Part shown: positions 14,279-23,835 of the stretch, piece after piece
Position numbering within the stretch: position 1 is the first letter of the stretch
Layout of the letters: each line of letters begins with the position of its first letter
Assembly (NCBI RefSeq): GCF_017309585.1
Contig: NZ_CP071321.1
Coordinates: 3,472,001-3,536,000 of the forward strand
Length of the DNA: 64,000 bases
Direction of reading: 5' to 3'
From: Nitrogeniibacter aestuarii
Lineage (GTDB): Bacteria; Pseudomonadota; Gammaproteobacteria; Burkholderiales; Rhodocyclaceae
Notes under the pieces: model-generated
Seen by the model: only the letters and a program-made list of their open reading frames with translations
Told to the model about the DNA's origin: nothing
Databases searched by the model: none
Made by a program: the position numbers and the translations under genes

Positions 14279-16147
14279 ATGCAGCTTGCAAGCATCGATG
14301 CCGAAGGCGTGCGTTATCGTGCCGTCGCCATTGGCAACCCCCGTGTCGACATCTCGCGCTGCGCCGACGGCGCCTGGCTTCTGCAGCCGGGAGAAGCGCT
14401 GGAGGCCTACCCGACCCGACTCACCGACCGTCTCGTCGAAGGTGCCGGGAAACACCCCGACCGCACGCTGGTCGCGCAGCGCGGGCCCGACGGCGAATGG
14501 GTGCGCATCAGCTACGCACAGATGCTCGAGCGTGCCCGCGCCGTCGGCCAGGCGTTGCTGCAGCGGGGCTTGAGCGTCGAGCGTCCGGTGATGATTCTGT
14601 CGGGCAACGACCTTGATCATCTGACCCTGGCCCTGGCGGCGCTCCATGTGGGCATCCCCCACTGTTCGGTGAGCCCCGGCGCATCCCTGCTCTCCAGGGA
14701 TTTCAACAAGCTGCGCCACATGGTCGACCTGCTCACACCGGGGCTGGTGTACGCCACCGAGGGCGACCTGTATGCCCCGGCCATCGCCGCCACCGTGCCC
14801 GCGGACGTGGAAGTGGTCACCGGCAACGGGCAACTCGGCGGGCGCACGGTGACCGCCTTCGCCCAACTGCTCGACACCACCCCGACGCACGTGGATGCCG
14901 CCCACGAGGCGGTCGGGCCCGACGCGATCGCCAAGTTCCTGTTCACCTCGGGGTCGACGAGCATGCCCAAGGCGGTGATCACCACCGAGCGGATGCTGTG
15001 CGCCAACCAGCAGATGCTGCTGCAGACCTTTCCGTGTTTCGCCGACACGCCGCCGGTGCTGCTCGACTGGCTGCCGTGGAATCACACCTTCGGCGGCAGT
15101 CACAACGTGGGCATCGTGCTCTACAACGGCGGCACCCTGTACATCAATGACGGCAAGCCGACCCCGGCCGGGTTCGTGAACACCCTGCGCAACCTGCGCG
15201 AGATCGCGCCCACGGTGTATCTGGACGTCCCCAAGGGCTGGGAGATGCTGGGGGATGCGCTGGAAGCCGACCCGGCGCTGCGCGAGATCTTCTACTCTAA
15301 GATGCAGCTGTTCTTCTTTGCCGGCGCAGGACTGTCGCAGGCGGCCTGGGACAAGCTCGACCGGGTGTCCGAAGCCCATTGCGGCGAGCGCATCCGGGTG
15401 ATGACCGGCCTGGGCATGACCGAGACCTCCCCCTCGTCCATGTTCTCCACCGGCCCGCTCATCGGCGCGGGCTATGTGGGGTTGCCGGCGCCCGGCTGTA
15501 TCGCGCGTATGGTGCCGGTGAACGGCAAGCTCGAAGCACGCTTTGCCGGGCCCCATGTCACCCCCGGCTACTGGCGCCAACCCGAAGTCACCCGCGCGGC
15601 CTTCGACGACGAAGGCTATTACTGCACGGGTGACGCGCTGGCCTTTGCCGACCCGGATCGCCCGGACCTAGGCATGATCTTCGATGGACGCATCGCCGAG
15701 AACTTCAAGCTCAGCTCGGGCACCTTCGTGCACGTCGGCCCGCTGCGCGCGCGCATCATCGCCGCCGGGGCCCCCTGCGTGCAGGACGCGGTCATCACCG
15801 GCATCAACCGCGACGAGATCGGCGCGCTGATCTTTCCCCGACTGGAACACTGCGCCGCCCTGGCCGGCTTGCCGGACGATGCGCCCATCAGCGACGTGCT
15901 GGCCACGCCCGCCGTACGGGCCTTCTTCCAGCACCTGCTCGATCGCATCAATGCCGATGCCACCGGGTCGGCCAGCCGCATTGAATACATGCTGGTGCTC
16001 GACACCCCGCCTTCGGTGGACCGCCACGAAGTCACCGACAAGGGCTCGATCAACCAGCGGGCCGTGCTGGCCAACCGCGCCGCGCTGATCGAAGCCATGT
16101 ATGCCGGCGAGGCGGCGGGCATGCTCACGCGCAAACCCAGAGCATGA
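14279..16147 (+). CDS. fcs: Feruloyl-/p-coumaroyl-CoA synthetase
   Basis: The protein has 622 residues. ATG 14279 follows GGCGGAGAGG; the longer upstream frame was rejected because it lacks a ribosome site and overlaps the relic gene. It is an ANL-family acyl-adenylate enzyme: phosphate-binding loop FTSGSTSMPKAV near residue 222, motif GLGMTETSP near 380, the YYCTGDA motif near 450 and the C-terminal catalytic Lys in TDKGSINQ. It activates hydroxycinnamates with ATP and CoA for Ech. The long C-terminal part and the WLPWNHTFGG stretch fit the feruloyl-CoA synthetase branch. Its stop overlaps the next start (ATGA). Confidence 0.9.
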   Translation: MQLASIDAEGVRYRAVAIGNPRVDISRCADGAWLLQPGEALEAYPTRLTDRLVEGAGKHPDRTLVAQRGPDGEWVRISYAQMLERARAVGQALLQRGLSVERPVMILSGNDLDHLTLALAALHVGIPHCSVSPGASLLSRDFNKLRHMVDLLTPGLVYATEGDLYAPAIAATVPADVEVVTGNGQLGGRTVTAFAQLLDTTPTHVDAAHEAVGPDAIAKFLFTSGSTSMPKAVITTERMLCANQQMLLQTFPCFADTPPVLLDWLPWNHTFGGSHNVGIVLYNGGTLYINDGKPTPAGFVNTLRNLREIAPTVYLDVPKGWEMLGDALEADPALREIFYSKMQLFFFAGAGLSQAAWDKLDRVSEAHCGERIRVMTGLGMTETSPSSMFSTGPLIGAGYVGLPAPGCIARMVPVNGKLEARFAGPHVTPGYWRQPEVTRAAFDDEGYYCTGDALAFADPDRPDLGMIFDGRIAENFKLSSGTFVHVGPLRARIIAAGAPCVQDAVITGINRDEIGALIFPRLEHCAALAGLPDDAPISDVLATPAVRAFFQHLLDRINADATGSASRIEYMLVLDTPPSVDRHEVTDKGSINQRAVLANRAALIEAMYAGEAAGMLTRKPRA

Positions 16148-17010
16148 ATCTCGACCAACTCGTCGCCATCGACGTTCACACCCATGCCGAAGTCTCGTGC
16201 CGATGCGAGCCCGACGACTATGGAAAGGCCTTCGACGAGGCCGCTGAACGCTACTTCAAGTTTGCTCACCGGCCGACGATTCCCGAGACCATCGCGTACT
16301 ACCGCGAACGCCGGATCGGGCTGGTCATGTTCACCGTCGACGCCGAATTCGAAACCGGCCGTCGGCGCATTCCGAACGAAGAGGTCGCCGAGGCCGCGCT
16401 GGAGAACAGCGACATGATGATCGCCTTCGCCAGCATCGACCCCCACAAGGGCAAGATGGGGCTGCGCGAGGCACGGCACCTGATCGAGTCGTACAAGGTC
16501 GGTGGCTTCAAGTTTCACCCCACGCTTCAGGGCTTCTACCCCAACGACCCGATGGCCTATCCCCTGTATGAACTGATCGCCGAGTACAAGCTGCCGGCCA
16601 TCTTCCACAGCGGCCATTCGGGCATCGGCACGGGCATGCGAGGCGGTGGCGGGCTGCGGCTGAAGTACTCCAACCCCATCCACCTGGACGACGTGGCCGC
16701 CGACTTTCCGGACATGAAGGTGATCATCGCCCATCCCTCCTGGCCCTGGCAGGACGAAGCCCTGTCGGTGTGCCTGCACAAGCCCAATGTGTACATCGAC
16801 CTGTCTGGCTGGTCGCCGAAGTACTTCCCGCCCCAACTGGTCCGCTACGCCAACACGCAGCTCCAGCACAAGATGCTCTTCGGTTCGGACTTTCCCCTGA
16901 TCACGCCCGAGCGCTGGATGACGGATTTCGAGCAGGCGGGCTTCCGCTCCGAAATGAAGCCGCTGATCTTCAAGGACAACGCCGCCCGCATGCTCGGCCT
17001 GACCGGCTGA
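16144..17010 (+). CDS. Metal-dependent amidohydrolase-family hydrolase of the hydroxycinnamate operon
   Basis: The protein has 288 residues and is translationally coupled to fcs. It belongs to the amidohydrolase-2 (ACMSD-like) family, with metal ligands His12 and His14 (VHTHAE), His155 (FHSGHSG), His197 (IAHPSWP) and Asp249 (GSDFP). Family members decarboxylate or hydrolyse aromatic acids. One known relative, CouO of Rhodococcus, hydrolyses 4-hydroxyphenyl-beta-ketoacyl-CoA in a beta-oxidative p-coumarate route. The operon position makes a similar role plausible, which would add a second route beside Ech. The substrate is not proven. Confidence 0.75.
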   Translation: MNLDQLVAIDVHTHAEVSCRCEPDDYGKAFDEAAERYFKFAHRPTIPETIAYYRERRIGLVMFTVDAEFETGRRRIPNEEVAEAALENSDMMIAFASIDPHKGKMGLREARHLIESYKVGGFKFHPTLQGFYPNDPMAYPLYELIAEYKLPAIFHSGHSGIGTGMRGGGGLRLKYSNPIHLDDVAADFPDMKVIIAHPSWPWQDEALSVCLHKPNVYIDLSGWSPKYFPPQLVRYANTQLQHKMLFGSDFPLITPERWMTDFEQAGFRSEMKPLIFKDNAARMLGLTG

Positions 17011-17422
17011 GCCAGGCAGCACATTGCGCTTGATTGGATGAACTCGCCGGGCGCTTGCACTTGGCGACGGTCTGGACAGTCACGCAGAATTGGCATCACC
17101 CAAATTCCATTTCAGACGTGCGGCCGTATCCGACATGTTCGGCGATGCGTTGTATGGGCGATGCGGCCAGGAGAGGTTTTGTGATTCGCCTTGACGTGCA
17201 TGCAAGGATTTGCGCGCTCGGCGAGCGTCAATCGCTCAAGCGGCTGGAGAGACTGTGATGGGAGATTTCGCGTCGCAGGCGGCCTCACGACCACAAGGAC
17301 TGCAATTACTGGCACAATCCGGAACCCGACATCCGCCGCACCTGCTGGAATGCCAGGATCGCGAAAGCGGGTCAACTCGTCAGGACTTGGGGAACCCCAA
17401 GCGCATCGGGTCCAGCTGGCGC
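17011..17422. other. Gene-free spacer after the aromatic operon
   Basis: Only short frames without convincing ribosome sites or family motifs occur here. At 17386-17401 CTTGGGGAACCCCAAG forms a perfect short hairpin just beyond the 3' end of tRNA-Leu. It has no T-run after it, so it is at best a processing or weak termination signal for the tRNA transcript. I see nothing else that can be supported. Confidence 0.5.
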
Positions 17423-17509
17423 TGGTGCCGGGAGAGGGACTCGAACCCTCACGTCCTTTCGAACGGCGGATTTTGAATCCGCTGCGTCTACCGATTCCGC
17501 CACCCCGGC
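17423..17509 (-). tRNA. tRNA-Leu (anticodon CAA)
   Basis: On the minus strand the acceptor arm GCCGGGG (17509-17503) pairs with TCCCGGC near the 3' end, and CCA is encoded (17425-17423). The anticodon stem GCGGA/TCCGC encloses loop TTCAAAA, giving anticodon CAA, which reads the Leu codon UUG. The T-arm contains GGTTCGAGTCC. A long variable arm is present, as expected of a class II tRNA. Confidence 0.96.
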
Positions 17510-17556
17510 TGGCGTAGCCGCGCATTATCGCCAAAACACGACTGCACTTCAAGCGC

Positions 17557-18584
17557 ATGACACTGACCCTCGACGAATTCGACTACACATTGCCCGAGCG
17601 CCTGATCGCGCAAGCGCCCCTGCCCGAACGCAGCGCCAGCCGCATGCTGGTGGTCGACGGCGCCCGCTTGCGTGATGAACACATCACCGACCTGCCCTCA
17701 CACCTGAGCGACAAGGATCTGCTGGTGCTCAACGACACCCGCGTGATCCACGCCCGCCTGTTCGGCCAGAAGGCCACCGGTGGGCAGGTCGAGGTCCTGA
17801 TCGAACGCCCGGTGGGCGAGCACGAGGCCATCGCCCAGGTGCGCGCCAGCAAGTCCCCCAAGCCGGGGATGACGCTGCGCCTGGCAGAGGCCTTCGAGGT
17901 GGAAGTGCTGGGCCGCGAAGGCGATTTCTTTCACCTGCGCTTCCCCGCTGACCGCAGCGTGGTCGACTATGCCGAAACCTACGGCGCCCTGCCCCTGCCC
18001 CCATACATCGACCGGAGCGCGGCCGAGGCGGACGAAACCCGTTACCAGACCGTATTTGCCCAACACCCAGGGTCCGTCGCTGCCCCCACGGCCGGCTTGC
18101 ACTTTGACGATGCCCTGCTCGATCGTCTGCGCGCACAGGGCGTCCAGACGGCCACCGTGACCCTGCACGTGGGCGCCGGTACATACCAGCCCGTTCGCGT
18201 GCAGAACCTGGCAGAACACAGGATGCACCGGGAGCGTTATCTCATACCGCCTGAAACCGTCGAGGCCATCAACGCCACCCGCGCCCGCGGTGGTCGCGTG
18301 GTGGCGGTGGGCACGACCAGCCTGCGCGCACTTGAATCTGCTGCGGCAGACGGCACCCTCAGGGCCGGCGCGGCAGAGACGGAACTGTTCATCACCCCGG
18401 GGTATGCGTTCCACGTGGTTGACGCCTTACTGACCAACTTTCACCTTCCGAAGTCCACCCTGTTGATGCTGGTGTCGGCATTCGCCGGCATGGCGCCGAT
18501 TCGCGCGGCCTACCAGCATGCCGTCGCGCAGGAGTACCGCTTCTTCAGCTATGGCGACGCGATGTTCCTTGCACGGAGAGCCTC

Positions 18585-18588
<4 letters not shown>
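17557..18588 (+). CDS. queA: S-adenosylmethionine:tRNA ribosyltransferase-isomerase
   Basis: The protein has 343 residues, the usual length. It transfers and isomerises the ribosyl part of S-adenosylmethionine onto preQ1 in tRNA to give epoxyqueuosine. Family stretches include LNDTRVIHARLFGQK, VAAPTAGLHFD, THLHVGAGTYQPV-like VTLHVGAGTYQPVR and NFHLPKSTLLMLVSAFAG. It overlaps tgt by 4 bp (ATGA) and starts the conserved queA-tgt-yajC-secD-secF order. It reads away from tRNA-Leu. Confidence 0.96.
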
Positions 18589-19706
<1,118 letters not shown>

Positions 19707-19764
19707 TTTTCAGGCAACTGATATACTCACGGCCTTTCAAAGACAACCAGAACCGGAGTCCAAC

Positions 19765-20091
19765 GTGCTGATTTCGAACGCCTATGCTCAGGCCGCCGAC
19801 GCGGCTGCCGATCCCACCGGCGGCTTCCTGGGCCTGCTGCCCATGATCCTGATGTTTGCGGTGCTGTACTTCATCATGATTCGCCCGCAAATGAAGCGTG
19901 CCAAAGAGCACAAGTCGATGGTCGAGGCGCTCTCGAAGGGCGACGAGGTGATCTTTGCAGGCGTGATCGGCCGCGTGGTCTCGGTGGGTGACACCTATGC
20001 CGAGGTCGAAGTGGCTGACAACACGGTGCTCAAGATCCAGAAGCAGGCCGTCGCCAACGTCCTGCCCAAGGGCACCATCAAGAGCATCTAA
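19765..20091 (+). CDS. yajC: SecDF-associated membrane protein YajC
   Basis: The protein has 108 residues. GTG 19765 is chosen because it follows CGGAGTC and gives the typical opening MLISNAYAQA; the in-frame extension overlaps tgt. A single membrane helix at about residues 20-42 (FLGLLPMILMFAVLYFIMIR) is followed by RPQMKRAKEHK and a cytoplasmic domain. YajC joins SecD and SecF at the SecYEG translocon and is encoded just upstream of them, as here. Confidence 0.94.
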   Translation: MLISNAYAQAADAAADPTGGFLGLLPMILMFAVLYFIMIRPQMKRAKEHKSMVEALSKGDEVIFAGVIGRVVSVGDTYAEVEVADNTVLKIQKQAVANVLPKGTIKSI

Positions 20092-20173
20092 AACAACAAG
20101 ACATATTCGCGGGCGGCCTGGCCGCCCGTGCCATATCTGACGTTCTCAGAACGCCCGCTCAGGCGCATCCGAC

Positions 20174-22021
20174 ATGAACCGCTACCCCCTCTGGAAAAAC
20201 CTGATGATCATCGTCGTACTGATCATCGGCTTTCTTTACACCCTGCCAAACTTCTTCGGTGAGGTGCCGGCCGTCCAGGTCTCGAGTGCCAAAACCACCA
20301 TCAAGATCGACGGCAGCACAAAAGCACGCATCGAGCGCATCCTGGCTGACGCTGGCATCGCCAGCACCGGCGTCTTCAGCGACCCGAACAGCATACGCGT
20401 CCGCTTCCAGAATCCGGACATCCAGCTCAAAGCCAAGGACGCCATCGAACAGGCGCTGAACCCGGACCCGGAAAACGCGGGCTACGTGGTGGCGCTGAAC
20501 CTGGTGTCCGCTTCGCCGGCGTGGCTCACCTCCATCAACGCGCTGCCCATGTATCTGGGTCTCGACCTGCGCGGTGGCGTGCACTTCCTGCTCGAAGTCG
20601 ATATGGACGCCGCGCTGACCAAGCGGATGGACGCCGTCGCGGGCGACATGCGCACGCTCATGCGTGACGAGCGCATCCGTCACCGCGGCATCCGCCGGGT
20701 GGGCAACACGGTTGAAGTGCGCTTCCAGGACGCCGAGCAGCGCGCGGCGGCACGCGAGGTCATCGCCGCCAACCTGCGCGATCTGCAACTCGACGATCGC
20801 GACGACAGTGACACCCCGCGCCTGATCGGCTCGCTCACCATTCAGGCCGCTCAGGAACTGCAGAAAACGGCGGTTCAGCAAAACATCATCACCCTCAACA
20901 ACCGGGTCAATGAACTGGGCGTCGCTGAACCGGTGATCCAGCAGCAAGGCATCGACCGCATCGTGGTGCAACTGCCCGGTGTGCAGGATGTGGCCAAGGC
21001 CAAGGAACTGATCGGGCGCACCGCCACGCTCGAGATCCGGATGGTCGATCAGGACGCCAACGCCTCTGGCGTGGCCGGCTTCGGCACCGAATCCTTCCCC
21101 GAGCGCCAGGACGATGGCTCAACGACCCCGGTGATCGTCAAGAAAGACGTCGTGCTCACGGGTGACCGCATCACCAGCGCCAGTGCCGGTTTTGACCAGA
21201 ACCAGCGTCCCTCGGTGTCGGTGAACCTCGACGCCGCAGGCGGCCGGATCATGAAGTACGTGACGCGCGAGAACCTCGGCAAGCCGATGGCCATCATCCT
21301 GTTCGAAAAGGGCAAGGGTGAAGCAATCTCCGTCGCCACAATTCAGGGCGAGTTCTCAGACCGCTTCCAGATCACCGGCAACTTCACGCCGACCGAAACC
21401 AACGACCTGGCCATCCTGCTGCGCTCGGGCGCGCTGGCCGCGCCGATGGAAATCATCGAAGAGCGCACCGTCGGCCCCAGCCTGGGTGCCGAGAACATCG
21501 AAAAAGGCTTCAATTCCACCCTGTGGGGCTTCGTGGCCATTGCCGTGTTCATGATCGCCTACTACATGATCTTCGGTCTGGTGTCGGTGCTGGCCCTGTC
21601 GGCCAACCTGCTGCTGCTCGTGGCCCTGCTCTCGGTACTGCAGGCCACGCTCACACTGCCGGGCATTGCGGCCATCGCGCTGACCCTCGGTATGGCGATC
21701 GACGCCAACGTGCTGATCAATGAGCGGATTCGCGAAGAGCTGCGCAATGGTTCATCGCCCCAGGCGGCGATCTCCGCAGGCTACGACCGCGCGTTCGACA
21801 CCATTCTCGATTCCAACATCACCACGTTGATCGCGGGTGTGGCATTGCTGGTGTTCGGCTCCGGTCCGGTGCGCGGCTTCGCCGTGGTGCATTGCCTGGG
21901 CATTCTGACCTCCATGTTCAGTGCGATTTTGGTTTCGCGCATGCTGACCAACTTCATCTACGGTCGCCGCCGCAAGATCGACGCCCTGTCCATTGGCCAG
22001 GTCTGGAAACCGAACAACTAA
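20174..22021 (+). CDS. secD: Protein translocase subunit SecD
   Basis: The protein has 615 residues. An N-terminal membrane helix (about 7-27) is followed by a large periplasmic part containing the P1 hallmark LGLDLRGGVHFLLEVD. Five membrane helices come at the C-terminus, with ALTLGMAIDANVLINERIRE. SecDF uses proton motive force to draw secreted proteins through SecYEG on the periplasmic side. Length matches proteobacterial SecD. It lies 48 bp before secF and 82 bp after yajC. Confidence 0.96.
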   Translation: MNRYPLWKNLMIIVVLIIGFLYTLPNFFGEVPAVQVSSAKTTIKIDGSTKARIERILADAGIASTGVFSDPNSIRVRFQNPDIQLKAKDAIEQALNPDPENAGYVVALNLVSASPAWLTSINALPMYLGLDLRGGVHFLLEVDMDAALTKRMDAVAGDMRTLMRDERIRHRGIRRVGNTVEVRFQDAEQRAAAREVIAANLRDLQLDDRDDSDTPRLIGSLTIQAAQELQKTAVQQNIITLNNRVNELGVAEPVIQQQGIDRIVVQLPGVQDVAKAKELIGRTATLEIRMVDQDANASGVAGFGTESFPERQDDGSTTPVIVKKDVVLTGDRITSASAGFDQNQRPSVSVNLDAAGGRIMKYVTRENLGKPMAIILFEKGKGEAISVATIQGEFSDRFQITGNFTPTETNDLAILLRSGALAAPMEIIEERTVGPSLGAENIEKGFNSTLWGFVAIAVFMIAYYMIFGLVSVLALSANLLLLVALLSVLQATLTLPGIAAIALTLGMAIDANVLINERIREELRNGSSPQAAISAGYDRAFDTILDSNITTLIAGVALLVFGSGPVRGFAVVHCLGILTSMFSAILVSRMLTNFIYGRRRKIDALSIGQVWKPNN

Positions 22022-22069
22022 GATCACGTGCCGGTCGCCCCACGCGACCGGCCTCAAGGAAAACGCATC

Positions 22070-23002
22070 ATGGAATTTTTCCGAATCAAGAACGACATCC
22101 CGTTCATGAAGCACGCGTTGATCTTCAACGTGATTTCGTTCCTCACTTTCGTCCTTGCCGTCGTCTTCCTGGTCACGCGCGGGCTGAACCTCAGCGTGGA
22201 GTTCACCGGCGGCACGCTGATGGAACTCAACTACACGCAGTCGGCCCCTTTGCAACAGATTCGCGAGACGCTGGCCAAGGACGGCTACGCGGACGCCCAG
22301 GTACAGAACTTTGGCAGCTCGCGCGACGTGCTCATCCGCCTGCCGAGCAAGGAAGGCGCCGACACCAACCAGATCTCCAGCGTTGTCCTGACCTCGCTCA
22401 AGGCCATCGAGGGTGATGAGCCGAGCCTGCGCCGGGTCGAATTCGTCGGCCCTCAGGTCGGCGACGAACTGGCCGCCGACGGTGGCATGGCACTGTTGCT
22501 GGTGATCATCGGCATCATGATCTACCTGGCCTTGCGCTTCGAATGGCGCTTTTCGGTCGCCGCGATCATCGCCAACCTGCACGACGTGATCATCATCCTG
22601 GGCTTTTTCGCCTTCTTCCAGTGGGAGTTCTCACTGGCCGTGCTGGCGGCCGTGCTGGCCGTGCTCGGCTACTCGGTGAACGAATCGGTGGTGGTGTTCG
22701 ACCGGGTTCGCGAAACCTTCAAGAAAAAACGCGGCATGGATACCCCCTCGGTGCTGAACCACGCCATCACCAGCACCATCTCACGGACGGTCATCACCCA
22801 TGGCAGTACTCAGGTGATGGTGCTCTCCATGCTCATCTTCGGTGGTGAAACGCTGTACTACTTCTCCCTGGCACTGACCATCGGCATCTGCTTCGGCATT
22901 TACTCATCAGTCCTGGTGGCCAGCCCGATCGTGATGTGGCTGGGCGTATCACGCGAACAGTTCATACAGCCGCCCAAGCAGAAAGAAGAAGCTGTCGTCT
23001 GA
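22070..23002 (+). CDS. secF: Protein translocase subunit SecF
   Basis: The protein has 310 residues. ATG 22070 follows CAAGGAAAA and opens MEFFRIKNDIPFM, as is typical. Membrane helix 1 (about 18-38) precedes LSVEFTGGTLMELNY, the SecF version of the periplasmic motif. The C-terminal helices include GYSVNESVVVFDRVRE. SecF is the partner of SecD. The gene order and spacing are the usual ones. Confidence 0.96.
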   Translation: MEFFRIKNDIPFMKHALIFNVISFLTFVLAVVFLVTRGLNLSVEFTGGTLMELNYTQSAPLQQIRETLAKDGYADAQVQNFGSSRDVLIRLPSKEGADTNQISSVVLTSLKAIEGDEPSLRRVEFVGPQVGDELAADGGMALLLVIIGIMIYLALRFEWRFSVAAIIANLHDVIIILGFFAFFQWEFSLAVLAAVLAVLGYSVNESVVVFDRVRETFKKKRGMDTPSVLNHAITSTISRTVITHGSTQVMVLSMLIFGGETLYYFSLALTIGICFGIYSSVLVASPIVMWLGVSREQFIQPPKQKEEAVV

Positions 23003-23037
23003 ACGACGCCACATCACTACAGGGGGAGAGGGAACAC

Positions 23038-23409
23038 ATGCAGATCAATTTTTATGGTCTTACCTTTTATCTTGGCCTGATCGGCCTGTCGATCTGGATG
23101 CTGTCCCGTGCCTGGCGCATCGGCAAGCGCAACCGTCTTGATCTGGTGGCCAACTGGAGCGGCAAGCAACTGCACGACCCGGAACGCTACAAGCCGCTGC
23201 TGGTGACCGTGAACCTGATTGGTGGCATCGCGGCCCTGGCCATTGCCGCACTGGTGCTGGTGGTCGGTCTGCCCTTCAAGATCTGGGCATCACTGGCCGC
23301 CCTCATCTTCTGGACCTATCTCTTCGCTTACATGTTCATCGGCTTCTCGAGCAAGAAAGCCGCACTACTGGAGGAAAAAGAACGAGAGGCTGCCAAGCAG
23401 GCCAAATAG
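23038..23409 (+). CDS. Small membrane protein downstream of secF, function unknown
   Basis: The protein has 123 residues with a good ribosome site (AGGGGGAGAGG). It shows three likely membrane helices, at about residues 4-22, 55-77 and 79-100, and ends in a charged, probably coiled tail (EEKEREAAKQAK). It lies 35 bp after secF and directly before a strong terminator, so it is the last gene of the queA-secF transcript. I do not recognise the family. An accessory role in export or simple co-transcription are both possible. Confidence 0.7.
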   Translation: MQINFYGLTFYLGLIGLSIWMLSRAWRIGKRNRLDLVANWSGKQLHDPERYKPLLVTVNLIGGIAALAIAALVLVVGLPFKIWASLAALIFWTYLFAYMFIGFSSKKAALLEEKEREAAKQAK

Positions 23410-23435
23410 AAAAGCCGGCACCAGCCGGCTTTTTT
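23410..23435. terminator. Rho-independent terminator after the secDF operon
   Basis: AAAAGCCGGC and GCCGGCTTTT form a perfect 10-bp stem around ACCA, followed by T-rich sequence on the plus strand. The A-run on the left arm would also let it end transcription from the convergent minus-strand gene. Confidence 0.92.
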
Positions 23436-23456
23436 CATGCTGGGCACGATTCGCTG

Positions 23457-23774
23457 TCAGACAGCAAACACCTGCTTCACCCGAAGCGTCTCGCCGCGCT
23501 CGGCCAGCCCCACCAGGCGATCGATATTCGGGTGCTTGCCCGGGTTCTGCAAAGCATCCTCCGTATGCTCGGCATACAGGTCCAGCCCCTTCTTCGCCGC
23601 GTCCGGCGAAATTGCGCCGAAAATCTGGGCGAGGTGGTTGTAGACCGCGAGCGACCCCGCCTGCCCCGGCTTGTTTTCGATGCGGGCCACTTCATTACCC
23701 TCGGCGTCCAGCAACTGGATGGCTTCCAGATGCGAGACCTTGGGCAGGTCCTTGAGGTTGTCGGCAAACGCCAT
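23457..23774 (-). CDS. DUF2322-like small protein
   Basis: The protein has 105 residues. ATG 23774 was preferred to an upstream frame because it follows TGGAGAAGCAGC and gives MAFADNLKDL. The sequence is soluble, with no signal peptide. The conserved-looking segments PGQAGSLAVYNHLAQIFG and NPGKHPNIDRL fit what I recall of DUF2322, a family of unknown role. It follows purB on the same strand after a hairpin terminator. Confidence 0.7.
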   Translation of the reverse strand: MAFADNLKDLPKVSHLEAIQLLDAEGNEVARIENKPGQAGSLAVYNHLAQIFGAISPDAAKKGLDLYAEHTEDALQNPGKHPNIDRLVGLAERGETLRVKQVFAV

Positions 23775-23798
23775 GCTGCTTCTCCAAATCAAATGCAA

Positions 23799-23818
23799 AG
23801 GGCGCCCGAAGGCGCCCT
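23799..23818 (-). terminator. Hairpin terminator after purB
   Basis: On the minus strand, AGGGCGCC and GGCGCCCT enclose a TTCG tetraloop, a very stable hairpin, followed by TTTGCATTT. It lies between the purB stop and the DUF2322-like start. The U-tract is short, so termination may be partial. Confidence 0.7.
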
Positions 23819-23835
23819 GATCAAACCTTACCGCT

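Noticed and set aside
17034..17258. Possible small gene (74 codons) after the amidohydrolase
   Set aside because: No ribosome site, no motif, and the overlapping frames on both strands are equally open; treated as spacer.
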